The notes under the pieces were generated by a model. The model did not search any database and was not told where the DNA came from. It saw only the letters and a list, made by a program, of their open reading frames with translations. The translations under genes and the position numbers were made by a program. This document shows, piece by piece, positions 7,100 through 13,757 of a stretch of DNA of 23,484 nucleotides. Source of the DNA: Lentisphaeria bacterium UBA1724 (lineage in GTDB: Bacteria; Verrucomicrobiota; Lentisphaeria; Oligosphaerales; Oligosphaeraceae); contig DCIO01000079.1 of assembly GCA_002315885.1 (NCBI GenBank), positions 8,052 to 31,535 of the forward strand, read 5' to 3'. Numbering within the stretch: the stretch's first letter is position 1; every line of letters starts with the position of its first letter.

Positions 7100-7462
7100 A
7101 TGGCATTAGAATTTCTAGAAGGCAAGAAGTTGTGCGTGGTCTTTGTGAAGGTATTGGATCCTTCCACGGGACGCGTGCAGTGCCGTGCGTTGCGCGGTAG
7201 AGCCGCCATCAACCAGGGGCACCTGGATGTGATGACTGCAAAGGGCGCCATTTTCACCGTGCCTTCTTCCGCATACCCCACAGTCGCTCTCAATGACGGC
7301 ACCAAAATCCTGGGCGACGCGGATTACTTCTGCCTGGTGAAGGTAGATCCCAATATCGATATCGAACACGGCGGACACCATCATGAGCATGGCCCGGGTT
7401 GCACTTGCGGCTGCCATGATGACGATGATGACGATATCATCGATTGCCCCGTCATTTTTTAA
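7100..7462 (+). CDS. Small protein with His/Cys/Asp-rich C-terminal tail
   Basis: I do not recognise a family. The 120-residue protein has a compact N-terminal part (about 1-85) rich in beta-type sequence (KLCVVFVKVLDPSTGRVQCR, then GAIFTVPSSAYPTVALNDG). A striking tail follows (about 89-120): HGGHHHEH, CTCGCH, six aspartates in a row, and CPVIF at the end. Such a tail should bind divalent metals such as Zn, Ni, Co or Cu, suggesting storage, sensing or delivery; this is inference from composition. There is no signal peptide or membrane segment. It follows the pckG terminator, so it is probably transcribed separately. No Shine-Dalgarno is clear before the ATG. Its stop codon merges with a heptamer repeat array. 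Confidence 0.75.
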   Translation: MALEFLEGKKLCVVFVKVLDPSTGRVQCRALRGRAAINQGHLDVMTAKGAIFTVPSSAYPTVALNDGTKILGDADYFCLVKVDPNIDIEHGGHHHEHGPGCTCGCHDDDDDDIIDCPVIF

Positions 7463-7526
7463 TGCTTAATGCTTGATGCTTAATGCTTAATGTCGGATGG
7501 GGAGGTGTCCCCATACCCCTCTTTTT
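7460..7526 (+). repeat. Heptamer/hairpin composite element, copy a
   Basis: TAATGCT-type 7-bp units run from the stop codon of the preceding gene to about 7493. Then comes the hairpin ATGGGG, AGGTGT, CCCCAT (7497-7514), then ACCCCTC with five Ts (7522-7526) and a single CAATCTC-like unit. The T-run makes this copy a possible terminator for the small gene. The hairpin stem covaries with copies b and c (T-A here, G-C there). Confidence 0.75.
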
Positions 7527-7552
7527 CAATCTCCAAATATCTTTAACTAACC

Positions 7553-8839
7553 ATGCAATACCTTTTCCGAGATACTCCCGATTTTCAGGCAAAGCTCCAG
7601 CAGATGCTGAAGCGGGATGCGTTCAGCAATGACATCGAGGCGGCGGCGGCGGTGATTATTGACGACGTCCGGGACCGTGGCGATGCCGCAGTCTGCGAGT
7701 ATGCGGCGAAATTCGACCACGCACAGTTGACTCCCGCGCAATTTCTGGTGACGGAGGAGGAGATTGCGGCGGCGTCCGCGCAGGTCGCTGCGGAAGACAA
7801 GGCGGCCATTGACATGGCGGTGGCGCATATCCAGGATTTCTACAGCCATACTCTGCCGAAGGATTGGCATTATTCACCCCGTCCCGGCGTGGTTTTGGGG
7901 GAGCAGTTCCATCCCCTTGACCGTGTGGGATGCTACATCCCTGGCGGCACTGCGCCGCTGGTCTCTACGGTCTGCCATACGGTGGCAATCGCCAAGACCG
8001 CAGGCGTGGAAGAAATCATCGTCTGCACGCCTCCCTGCGGCGAGAAGGGCATCCACCCCGCGCTGCTCTACGCCTGCAAGGCCGCGGGTGCCACGGCGGT
8101 CTACCGTCTGGGTGGCGTCTACGCGGTGGCGGCCATGGCATACGGCACTGCTACCATCCCGAAGGTGGAGAAGATTTGTGGTCCCGGCAATGCCTACGTT
8201 GCCGCCGCAAAGCGCCGCCTCTACGGCACCGTGGCGCTGGATCTGGTGGCGGGCCCCAGCGAAGTGCTGGTGCTCTCCGATGGCACTGTGGACTCCGCGT
8301 ATGTGGCGGCGGATGTGCTCTCCCAGGCAGAACACGGCTCCGGCCGCGAACAGGCGGTCCTGGTGGCCACCAACCGGAAATACCTGGAGGAGACCGGCGC
8401 GGAAATCCTGCGCCAGGCCGCATTGCTGAAACGCCAGGAGTGCGTCCAGAAGGTGCTGGACAAGGGCGTCTTCCTCATCGAGGCGAAAGATTTGGACGAG
8501 GCGGCGGAAATCGCCAGCCTCTATGCACCCGAGCACCTGGAACTCCAGGTGGCTGACCCCGAGGCACTGGCACCCAAAATCACCGCCGCTGGCGCAATTT
8601 TCCTGGGCGCATATACTCCCGAGCCCGTGGGTGACTACATCGCGGGACCCAGCCACGTCCTGCCCACCGGCGGCACCGCCCGCTTCTTCAATGGCCTGAC
8701 GGGTGACGCATTCTTCCGCCGCACCAGCCTGGTCCACTACGACCGGGAGGCACTCCTCAAAGAACAGCCCGCCATCGCACGACTCACCGCCGCCGAAGGC
8801 CTGGATGCCCACGGTATGTCCGCCGCTATCCGGAAATAA
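7553..8839 (+). CDS. hisD: Histidinol dehydrogenase
   Basis: Zinc enzyme catalysing the last two steps of histidine synthesis, L-histidinol to L-histidine with 2 NAD+. The 428 residues match the family length. Visible blocks: PGGTAPLVSTV, KICGPGNAYVAAAKR, GPSEVLVLSDG, then DVLSQAEHG with likely Zn ligands Gln258 and His261. YAPEHLELQ follows, with the catalytic pair Glu327/His328, then PVGDYIAGPSHVLPT and C-terminal GLDAHGMSAAIR. The ATG at 7553 has no Shine-Dalgarno (CTTTAACTAACC precedes it), but no other start fits better. No other his gene is in the window, so the pathway is dispersed. argS follows after 81 bases. Confidence 0.97.
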   Translation: MQYLFRDTPDFQAKLQQMLKRDAFSNDIEAAAAVIIDDVRDRGDAAVCEYAAKFDHAQLTPAQFLVTEEEIAAASAQVAAEDKAAIDMAVAHIQDFYSHTLPKDWHYSPRPGVVLGEQFHPLDRVGCYIPGGTAPLVSTVCHTVAIAKTAGVEEIIVCTPPCGEKGIHPALLYACKAAGATAVYRLGGVYAVAAMAYGTATIPKVEKICGPGNAYVAAAKRRLYGTVALDLVAGPSEVLVLSDGTVDSAYVAADVLSQAEHGSGREQAVLVATNRKYLEETGAEILRQAALLKRQECVQKVLDKGVFLIEAKDLDEAAEIASLYAPEHLELQVADPEALAPKITAAGAIFLGAYTPEPVGDYIAGPSHVLPTGGTARFFNGLTGDAFFRRTSLVHYDREALLKEQPAIARLTAAEGLDAHGMSAAIRK

Positions 8840-8841
8840 TG

Positions 8842-8903
8842 CATTTTTGTTTCGTTGATGAAATAAAAACACCCCATTTTTGTTCTGTTAAGAAAACAAA
8901 AAC
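8842..8903. repeat. Two tandem AT-rich palindromes between hisD and argS
   Basis: Two related 29-base units (8842-8870 and 8875-8903, 23 of 29 bases equal). Each forms a hairpin: TTTTTGTTTC/GAAATAAAAA around GTTGAT, and TTTTTGTT/AACAAAAA around a 10-base loop. The second ends 17 bases before the argS ATG. They could be operator half-sites, a hisD terminator or an argS leader; no ordinary T-tract terminator is seen. Confidence 0.5.
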
Positions 8904-8920
8904 GATTTATTCTCTCAAAA

Positions 8921-10705
8921 ATGACTTTTCAATTTCAGAATGACCTGCGTTCCTTCCTGGCGAAGGAGCTGAATGCCGAGATTCCCGAGTTGACCGTGGA
9001 ACTGTGTCCCGAGGGATTTGACGGGGATGTGACCGTCTCCTGCTTCCCTCTGGCGAAGGCTTTGCGTACGAATCCCATGGCGCTTGCCGCCAAGGCGGGC
9101 GAGTTCCTCTCTTCCCATGCAGATATCGCCAAATGCGATGTGGCGAAGGCGTTCCTGAATATCACCCTGAAGCCCGCCGCGCTGATGCGTGACACGGTTG
9201 CCGCAGGCATTTTGGAGAATGCGCAGCTTCCCGAGTCGGAGCGTCGGAAGGTCCTGATTGAATTCAGTGCCCCCAACACCAACAAGCCCCAGCACTTGGG
9301 GCACGTCCGCAACAACACCGTAGGCATGTCCACTGCCGCGATTCTGAAGCGTGCGGGGCATACGGTCACCCAGGTGAACCTGGTGAACGACCGTGGCATC
9401 CACATCTGCAAGTCCATGATTGCCTACCAGCGTTTCGGCAATGGCTGCACCCCCGAGAGCGTCGGCAAGAAGGGCGATCATCTGGTGGGCGATTTCTACG
9501 TGATGTACAACAAGGAGTTGAAGCGTCAAATCGCCGAATTGAAGGAGGCACAGCCCGAGTTGAAGGACGAAGAGGATGAGGCGCTCTTCCTGAAGACCGA
9601 GATTGGCCAGGCCACCGCGAAGATGCTTCAGGACTGGGAGGCCGCAGAGCCTTCTGTCCGCGCGCTTTGGGAGATGATGAATTCCTGGGTCTTCAAGGGC
9701 TTCAAGGAGACCTACGACCGCATGGGCATCCACTTCGACAAGCTCTATCTGGAGAGCCAGACCTACAAGCTGGGGAAGGACATCATCCAGCAGGGCCTGG
9801 AGAAGGGCGTCTTCTTCAAGCGCGAGGATGGCGCGGTCATCATCGATTTCCATGATCCCTCCCTGGGCACCAAGGTGGTCTTGCGTAGTGACGGCACCAG
9901 CGTCTATATCACCCAGGATATCGGCACCACCCTCCTGAAGCAGCAGGATTTCCAGCCCGACCAGCAGATCTGGGTGGTGGGCGACGAGCAGATCTACCAC
10001 TTCAAGGTGCTCTTCAGCATCCTGAAGGCACTGGGCTATCCCTGGGCCGACAAGCTGGTCCACATGGCTTACGGCATGGTGAATCTGCCTAGCGGAAAGA
10101 TGAAGTCCCGGGAAGGCACCGTGGTGGATGCGGATGACCTCTTTGACGAAATGGCGGATCTGGCGCGCCAGGCTACTCTGGAGCGCGTCCCCGAAGGACA
10201 GCAGCCCCCCGCGGATCTGGAGGAGCGCGCCGCCATCATCAGCATGGCCGCCTTGAAATTCATGCTACTGAAGGTGAATCCCCGCACTACCATCACCTTC
10301 GATCCCAACGCCGCAATCAAATTCGAGGGCGACACGGGGCCATACGTCCTCTACGCATACGCACGACTCTCCTCCATGCTGCGCCAGCCCGGCGTGGCGG
10401 AATTGGTGGGCACCGCGGCCGATTGGTCGGTGCTGAGCGAGCCCGCAGAAAAGCGCCTGGCGTTGCGTTGCAGCAAGTATCCCGATGCACTGGCGAAGGC
10501 CGCGCGGGAACTGGATTCCAGCGCGCTGGCGGGCTATCTGCTGGATTTGGCCAAGGACTTCAGCTCCTTCTACAACAAGTGCCAGGTGAAGAACGCCAGC
10601 GACCCCGCGGTCAAGGCCGCACGCGTCGCACTCTGCGGCGTCGCCAGGGATATCATCGGTGATGGCCTCCATACCCTCACTATCGATACGCTGGAAAGCA
10701 TGTAA
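8921..10705 (+). CDS. argS: Arginyl-tRNA synthetase
   Basis: Class I synthetase charging tRNA-Arg with arginine in the cytoplasm. The 594 residues are slightly longer than E. coli ArgS (577). The N-terminal Arg_tRNA_synt_N domain covers about 1-95. The HIGH motif is HLGH at 125-128 (APNTNKPQHLGHVRNN), and the KMSKS-like loop is KMKSREG at 393-399, a good match for ArgS enzymes, many of which lack canonical KMSKS. A DALR anticodon-binding domain forms the C-terminus (KFEGDTGPYVLYAYARLSSM onward). The ATG at 8921 lies in an A-rich leader without Shine-Dalgarno and follows the tandem AT palindromes. The region after the stop is a heptamer/hairpin element. Confidence 0.97.
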   Translation: MTFQFQNDLRSFLAKELNAEIPELTVELCPEGFDGDVTVSCFPLAKALRTNPMALAAKAGEFLSSHADIAKCDVAKAFLNITLKPAALMRDTVAAGILENAQLPESERRKVLIEFSAPNTNKPQHLGHVRNNTVGMSTAAILKRAGHTVTQVNLVNDRGIHICKSMIAYQRFGNGCTPESVGKKGDHLVGDFYVMYNKELKRQIAELKEAQPELKDEEDEALFLKTEIGQATAKMLQDWEAAEPSVRALWEMMNSWVFKGFKETYDRMGIHFDKLYLESQTYKLGKDIIQQGLEKGVFFKREDGAVIIDFHDPSLGTKVVLRSDGTSVYITQDIGTTLLKQQDFQPDQQIWVVGDEQIYHFKVLFSILKALGYPWADKLVHMAYGMVNLPSGKMKSREGTVVDADDLFDEMADLARQATLERVPEGQQPPADLEERAAIISMAALKFMLLKVNPRTTITFDPNAAIKFEGDTGPYVLYAYARLSSMLRQPGVAELVGTAADWSVLSEPAEKRLALRCSKYPDALAKAARELDSSALAGYLLDLAKDFSSFYNKCQVKNASDPAVKAARVALCGVARDIIGDGLHTLTIDTLESM

Positions 10706-10706
10706 T

Positions 10707-10797
10707 TCAATGCTAAATGCTTAATGCTTAATGCTTAATGTAGGAGGGGGAGGTGTCCCCCTTGCCCCCTCTTATTCAATTCAATTCTCAATTCGGC
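10707..10797 (+). repeat. Heptamer/hairpin composite element, copy b
   Basis: AATGCTT units at 10709-10740 start just after the argS stop. Next comes the hairpin AGGGGG, AGGTGT, CCCCCT (10745-10762), then TTGCCCCCTC, then CAATT/CAATTCT units to about 10796. The layout is the same as copies a and c. Confidence 0.8.
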
Positions 10798-10815
10798 GGC
10801 TCCGCGGTTCTTTGA

Positions 10816-10830
10816 AACGGCGGGGCCGTT
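10816..10830. promoter_or_regulatory. Perfect inverted repeat upstream of the pfp promoter
   Basis: AACGGC, GGG, GCCGTT lies 26 bases before the shared promoter-like box at 10857. It could be an operator or the end of an upstream transcript; no T-tract follows. Confidence 0.35.
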
Positions 10831-10856
10831 GAATTTTGCCGAGATTTGTATTCCCT

Positions 10857-10870
10857 TAGGGATTATATTA
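10857..10870 (+). promoter_or_regulatory. Candidate promoter of pfp (shared 14-bp box)
   Basis: TAGGGATTATATTA is identical to the box before pckG (5021-5034) and ends 83 bases before the pfp ATG, against 81 for pckG. The preceding bases are also similar (TTCCCT here, TTCCATA there). Confidence 0.55.
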
Positions 10871-10953
10871 TAGCCATGCCCGGAAGGGGTTTGAATTTTG
10901 TTTTTTGTTTCGTTTCCCGTTGCATTCAACCTAACTAGTTCAGAAATTCTACC

Positions 10954-12609
10954 ATGTCTGAGATTTCCCCTCTGCAGAAAGCCCGCGCGGCCTATCAGGC
11001 TCGCCTCCCCAAGATTTTGGCTGAGAATGGTCCCTTCGCCACCGCGAAATTGGGCGCTCCCACTCAGTCCGTCGCCGACCAGGATGCCATCAAGAAACTC
11101 TTCCCCGACACCTACGGTCTGCCCGCCATCGATTTCGTTCCCGGCGCTCCCTTCGCCACTACTCCCATCAAGGCTGGCGTGATTCTCTCCGGTGGTCAGG
11201 CTCCTGGCGGTCACAACGTCATCGCGGGTCTCTATGACGGCCTGAAGAAGCTGAATCCCGCCAACGAACTCTACGGCTTCAAGGGCGGCCCCTCCGGTCT
11301 CATCGATGACAAGTACATCATCCTGACCGACGAAATCATCGACTCCTACCGCAACACCGGCGGTTTCGATATGATCTGCAGCGGTCGTACCAAGCTGGAG
11401 ACCGAGGAGCAGTTCGAGAAGGTCATGGCAAACTGCAAGGCCCACGGCATCACTGCCATTGTCATCATCGGTGGTGACGACTCCAACACCAACGCCTGCA
11501 CCCTGGCACAGTATCTGCTGGCCAAGAACTCCGGCATCCAGGTCATCGGCTGCCCCAAGACCATCGACGGCGACCTCAAGAATGCCTGGATTGAAGTCTC
11601 CTTCGGTTTCGATACCGCCACCAAGGTCTACTCCGAACTGGTCGGTAATATCATGCGTGACGCCAACAGCGCCCGCAAGTACTGGCACTTCATCAAGCTG
11701 ATGGGCCGTTCCGCTTCCCACATCGCTCTGGAGTGCGCTCTGGAGACCCATCCCCAGGCCTGCATCGTCTCCGAGGAAGTCGCCGCCAAGAAGCTCTCTC
11801 TGAGGCAGATTGTTGACCAGCTCACCGCCATCGTGGTGGACCGCGCCAAGAACTCCATGAACTTCGGCGTTGTGCTCATTCCCGAAGGCCTGATCGAGTT
11901 CATCCCCGAGATCCAGACCCTCATCGCCGAGCTCAACGACCTGCTGGCCAAGAACCAGGCCGAGTTCGATGCACTCGCCGACATGGATGCCAAGATCGCA
12001 TTCGTCGAGGCCCGTCTGACCCCCGCACACCGCGAGGCGTTCCAGCCCCTGCCCACCGCCATCAAGGCGCAGCTGGTCGGTGACCGCGATCCTCACGGCA
12101 ATGTCCAGGTCTCCAAGATTGAGACCGAGAAGATGCTGGCGGAGATGATTGACAACAACATCAAGGCCCTGAACGCCACTGCCGAGAAGAAGATCAAGTT
12201 CTCCAGCCAGTGCCACTTCTTCGGCTACGAAGGCCGTTGCGCCGCTCCTTCCAACTTCGACGCCAACTACTGCTACTCCCTGGGCTTCACCGCCAGCGCC
12301 CTCATCGGCTCCGGCAAGACTGGTTACATGGCATCCTGCCGTAACATCTCCAAGCCCGTGGACCAGTGGGTCGCCGGTGGTATCCCCCTGACCATGATGA
12401 TGAACATGGAACATCGTCACGGAAAGGACGTGCCCGTCATCAAGAAGGCTCTGGTGGACCTCTCCGGCAAGCCCTTCCAGACCCTGGTTGCCAACCGCGA
12501 CGCCTGGGCAAAGGGCGTCGAGTTCCGCTATCCCGGCCCCATCCAGTACTTCGGCCCCACCGAAGTCTGCGATCTGCCCACCGAGACTCTGACTCTGGAA
12601 CACCTCTAA
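10954..12609 (+). CDS. pfp: Pyrophosphate-dependent 6-phosphofructokinase (long form)
   Basis: Catalyses reversible phosphorylation of fructose 6-phosphate with pyrophosphate. It can replace both ATP-PFK and fructose-bisphosphatase. The 551 residues fit the long PFP group known from plants, spirochaetes and chlamydiae, not the ~320-residue bacterial PFK. Phosphate-binding loop: GGQAPGGHN. GGDDSNT has Asp175/Asp176, where ATP enzymes have Gly at the second position. PKTIDGDL supplies Lys202, the residue linked to PPi use, and catalytic Asp205. MGRSASHIALECAL and IPEGLIEFIPE are further family blocks. Codon use is as biased as in pckG, and the antisense strand is open for 622 codons for the same reason. 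The ATG at 10954 has no Shine-Dalgarno (GAAATTCTACC precedes it). Confidence 0.96.
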   Translation: MSEISPLQKARAAYQARLPKILAENGPFATAKLGAPTQSVADQDAIKKLFPDTYGLPAIDFVPGAPFATTPIKAGVILSGGQAPGGHNVIAGLYDGLKKLNPANELYGFKGGPSGLIDDKYIILTDEIIDSYRNTGGFDMICSGRTKLETEEQFEKVMANCKAHGITAIVIIGGDDSNTNACTLAQYLLAKNSGIQVIGCPKTIDGDLKNAWIEVSFGFDTATKVYSELVGNIMRDANSARKYWHFIKLMGRSASHIALECALETHPQACIVSEEVAAKKLSLRQIVDQLTAIVVDRAKNSMNFGVVLIPEGLIEFIPEIQTLIAELNDLLAKNQAEFDALADMDAKIAFVEARLTPAHREAFQPLPTAIKAQLVGDRDPHGNVQVSKIETEKMLAEMIDNNIKALNATAEKKIKFSSQCHFFGYEGRCAAPSNFDANYCYSLGFTASALIGSGKTGYMASCRNISKPVDQWVAGGIPLTMMMNMEHRHGKDVPVIKKALVDLSGKPFQTLVANRDAWAKGVEFRYPGPIQYFGPTEVCDLPTETLTLEHL

Positions 12610-12610
12610 T

Positions 12611-12690
12611 CAATGCTTAATGCTTAATGCTTAATGCTTAATTGATTATAAGGAGGGGGAGGTTTCCCCCTTGCCCCCTCTGCTTCAATT
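12611..12690 (+). repeat. Heptamer/hairpin composite element, copy c
   Basis: AATGCTT units (12611-12643) begin 2 bases after the pfp stop. GATTATAAGG follows (12644-12653), resembling the GGATTATA of other promoter boxes. Then comes the hairpin AGGGGG, AGGTTT, CCCCCT (12654-12671), TTGCCCCCTC, and CAATTCT units at about 12685-12691. It borders the candidate structured RNA. Confidence 0.8.
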
Positions 12691-12920
12691 CTCAATGAAG
12701 GGAGTGGGCATTGAGCGAAAAAATCGCGGAAGTACGGTGACGGCGGGACGCAATGATTTGCGATTTGCTGTTTTGCCGTTACAGTACAACACATTACGAG
12801 TCGGATAGATAACTCCTTCCGACTCCACCCTTTGGGGACGGAGAGCTTGTTCCCAGTGGAAAATCCCCCCCCCTCTTTCCACTGGAGGACGTAAATTATC
12901 TCTCTCCGTCCCCTTTTTTT
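12691..12920 (+). ncRNA. Candidate structured non-coding RNA with its own terminator
   Basis: No convincing gene fits this stretch, but stems are dense. CTCAATG/CATTGAG (12691-12697 with 12709-12715). GTACGGTGACGGC with GCCGTTACAGTAC (12732-12744 with 12775-12787; 13 positions, one mismatch, one G-U), enclosing CGCAA/TTGCG. GAGTCGGA/TCCGACTC (12798-12805 with 12818-12825). GGGGACGGAGAG/CTCTCCGTCCCC (12834-12845 with 12902-12913), enclosing CCAGTGGAAA/TTTCCACTGG (12853-12862 with 12876-12885) and a loop with nine Cs. Seven Ts follow directly (12914-12920), so the last stem is an intrinsic terminator. No match to tmRNA, RNase P, SRP or 6S signatures is seen. Ends and promoter are inferred; GATTATA at 12644 is a possible -10. 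Confidence 0.55.
12834..12920 (+). terminator. Intrinsic terminator closing the candidate RNA
   Basis: Perfect 12-bp closing stem GGGGACGGAGAG/CTCTCCGTCCCC followed by TTTTTTT. It is unusually long-looped because it encloses a second perfect 10-bp stem. It would also stop pfp read-through before tcdA. Confidence 0.7.
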
Positions 12921-12951
12921 AATTCTCAATTCTCAATTCTCAATTCTCAAT
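12921..12951 (+). repeat. AATTCTC heptamer array
   Basis: Four perfect AATTCTC units plus the partial AAT directly follow the terminator of the candidate RNA, then a T-run. It is the same heptamer that ends composite elements b and c. Confidence 0.9.
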
Positions 12952-12976
12952 TTTTTTGGGGACTCGGGGTTGCTCC

Positions 12977-13723
12977 ATGATAGATTTATCCAGGACAAGA
13001 TTGCTTGCGGGGGATGAGGCTGTAGAGCGGATGCGTGCGGCTCATTTTCTGGTATGCGGTGTCGGTGGCGTGGGGTCCTGGGCGGCGGAGGCGCTGGTGC
13101 GTTCTGGGGCGGGGCATCTGACGCTGGTGGATTTCGATAGCGTCCAGCCCAGCAATATGAACCGCCAACTGATTGCATTGCAGAGCACCATCGGCGAACC
13201 GAAAGTGCAGGTGCTGGCAAAACGCCTCCGGGATATCAATCCCCAGGTGGATTTGCGCCTCAAGGAACTCCGCCTCACTCCCGAAAATATTCCCGCTGTG
13301 CTAACAGAGGATGCCTGGGATGGCGTGCTGGATGCCATAGACGAACGAAACGCGAAGCTGGCACTGCTGACGGAATGCGTTCAGCGTGGCTTGCGTGTGA
13401 TTTCCAGCCTGGGTGCCGCCAATATGACTCGCCCCGGCGAATTGGAGATTACGGATATTTCCAAGACCAGCGGGAGTCCCTTGGCGAAGATTATTCGGAA
13501 GAGCCTGCGGAAACAGGGCATTGAGAAGGGCATCCTCTGCGTTGCATCAAAGGAATTGCCAATATTGTGCGTGGGCGAGCAGGAGAACGAGGGCGAGCGC
13601 CGTCCCATGGGTTCCATCGTCACCGTAACCGCCACCGCAGGACTACTGTGCGCCGATGCCCTGATGGCGCCAATTCTCCAGCTCAACTCCCGCCCCCGAC
13701 GCGGCGATTATTCTAATGTTTAA
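12977..13723 (+). CDS. tcdA: tRNA threonylcarbamoyladenosine dehydratase TcdA
   Basis: E1-like ATPase that cyclises t6A37 of tRNA to ct6A. The 248-residue protein has the ThiF/E1 nucleotide fold: CGVGGVGSWAAEAL near residue 28, LVDFDSVQPSNMNRQ, then DAIDERNAKL, and the TcdA-type block SLGAANMTRPGELEITDISKT with PLAKIIRKSLRK after it. That second half separates TcdA from ThiF, MoeB and HesA. The ATG at 12977 is preferred over a TTG at 12956 because the family begins at about this point. No clear Shine-Dalgarno. The last codons (AAT GTT TAA) lie within a degenerate heptamer repeat, so the repeat may have reshaped the C-terminus. Together with miaB it makes two position-37 tRNA modification genes in the window. 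Confidence 0.92.
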   Translation: MIDLSRTRLLAGDEAVERMRAAHFLVCGVGGVGSWAAEALVRSGAGHLTLVDFDSVQPSNMNRQLIALQSTIGEPKVQVLAKRLRDINPQVDLRLKELRLTPENIPAVLTEDAWDGVLDAIDERNAKLALLTECVQRGLRVISSLGAANMTRPGELEITDISKTSGSPLAKIIRKSLRKQGIEKGILCVASKELPILCVGEQENEGERRPMGSIVTVTATAGLLCADALMAPILQLNSRPRRGDYSNV

Positions 13724-13733
13724 TGCTTGATGC
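13718..13733 (+). repeat. Degenerate heptamer array, copy d
   Basis: AATGTTT AATGCTT GA: two to three heptamer units overlapping the tcdA stop codon. No hairpin follows, unlike copies a-c. Confidence 0.55.
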
Positions 13734-13757
13734 GGAAGCAGGTGAAGGTAGTAGTCT

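Noticed and set aside
10735..12603. 622-codon open frame antisense to pfp
   Set aside because: Same cause: biased codons of pfp leave the opposite strand without stops. Its composition is not protein-like.
12834..12913. Cobalamin riboswitch-like fragment (AAAATCC followed by CCACTG)
   Set aside because: These bases belong to a simple perfect hairpin. The other conserved cobalamin-riboswitch segments are missing and the downstream tcdA is not a B12 gene.
12624..12929. 101-codon minus-strand open frame between pfp and tcdA
   Set aside because: It runs through the heptamers, hairpins and C-tract. The product has no recognisable fold and the dense stems explain the sequence better.
12610..12955. 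Known housekeeping RNA (tmRNA, RNase P, SRP, 6S) or tRNA
   Set aside because: No tRNA-like ends, no RNase P or tmRNA core motifs, no SRP GNAR-type motif, and no long 5'-3' pairing with a central bubble as in 6S RNA.
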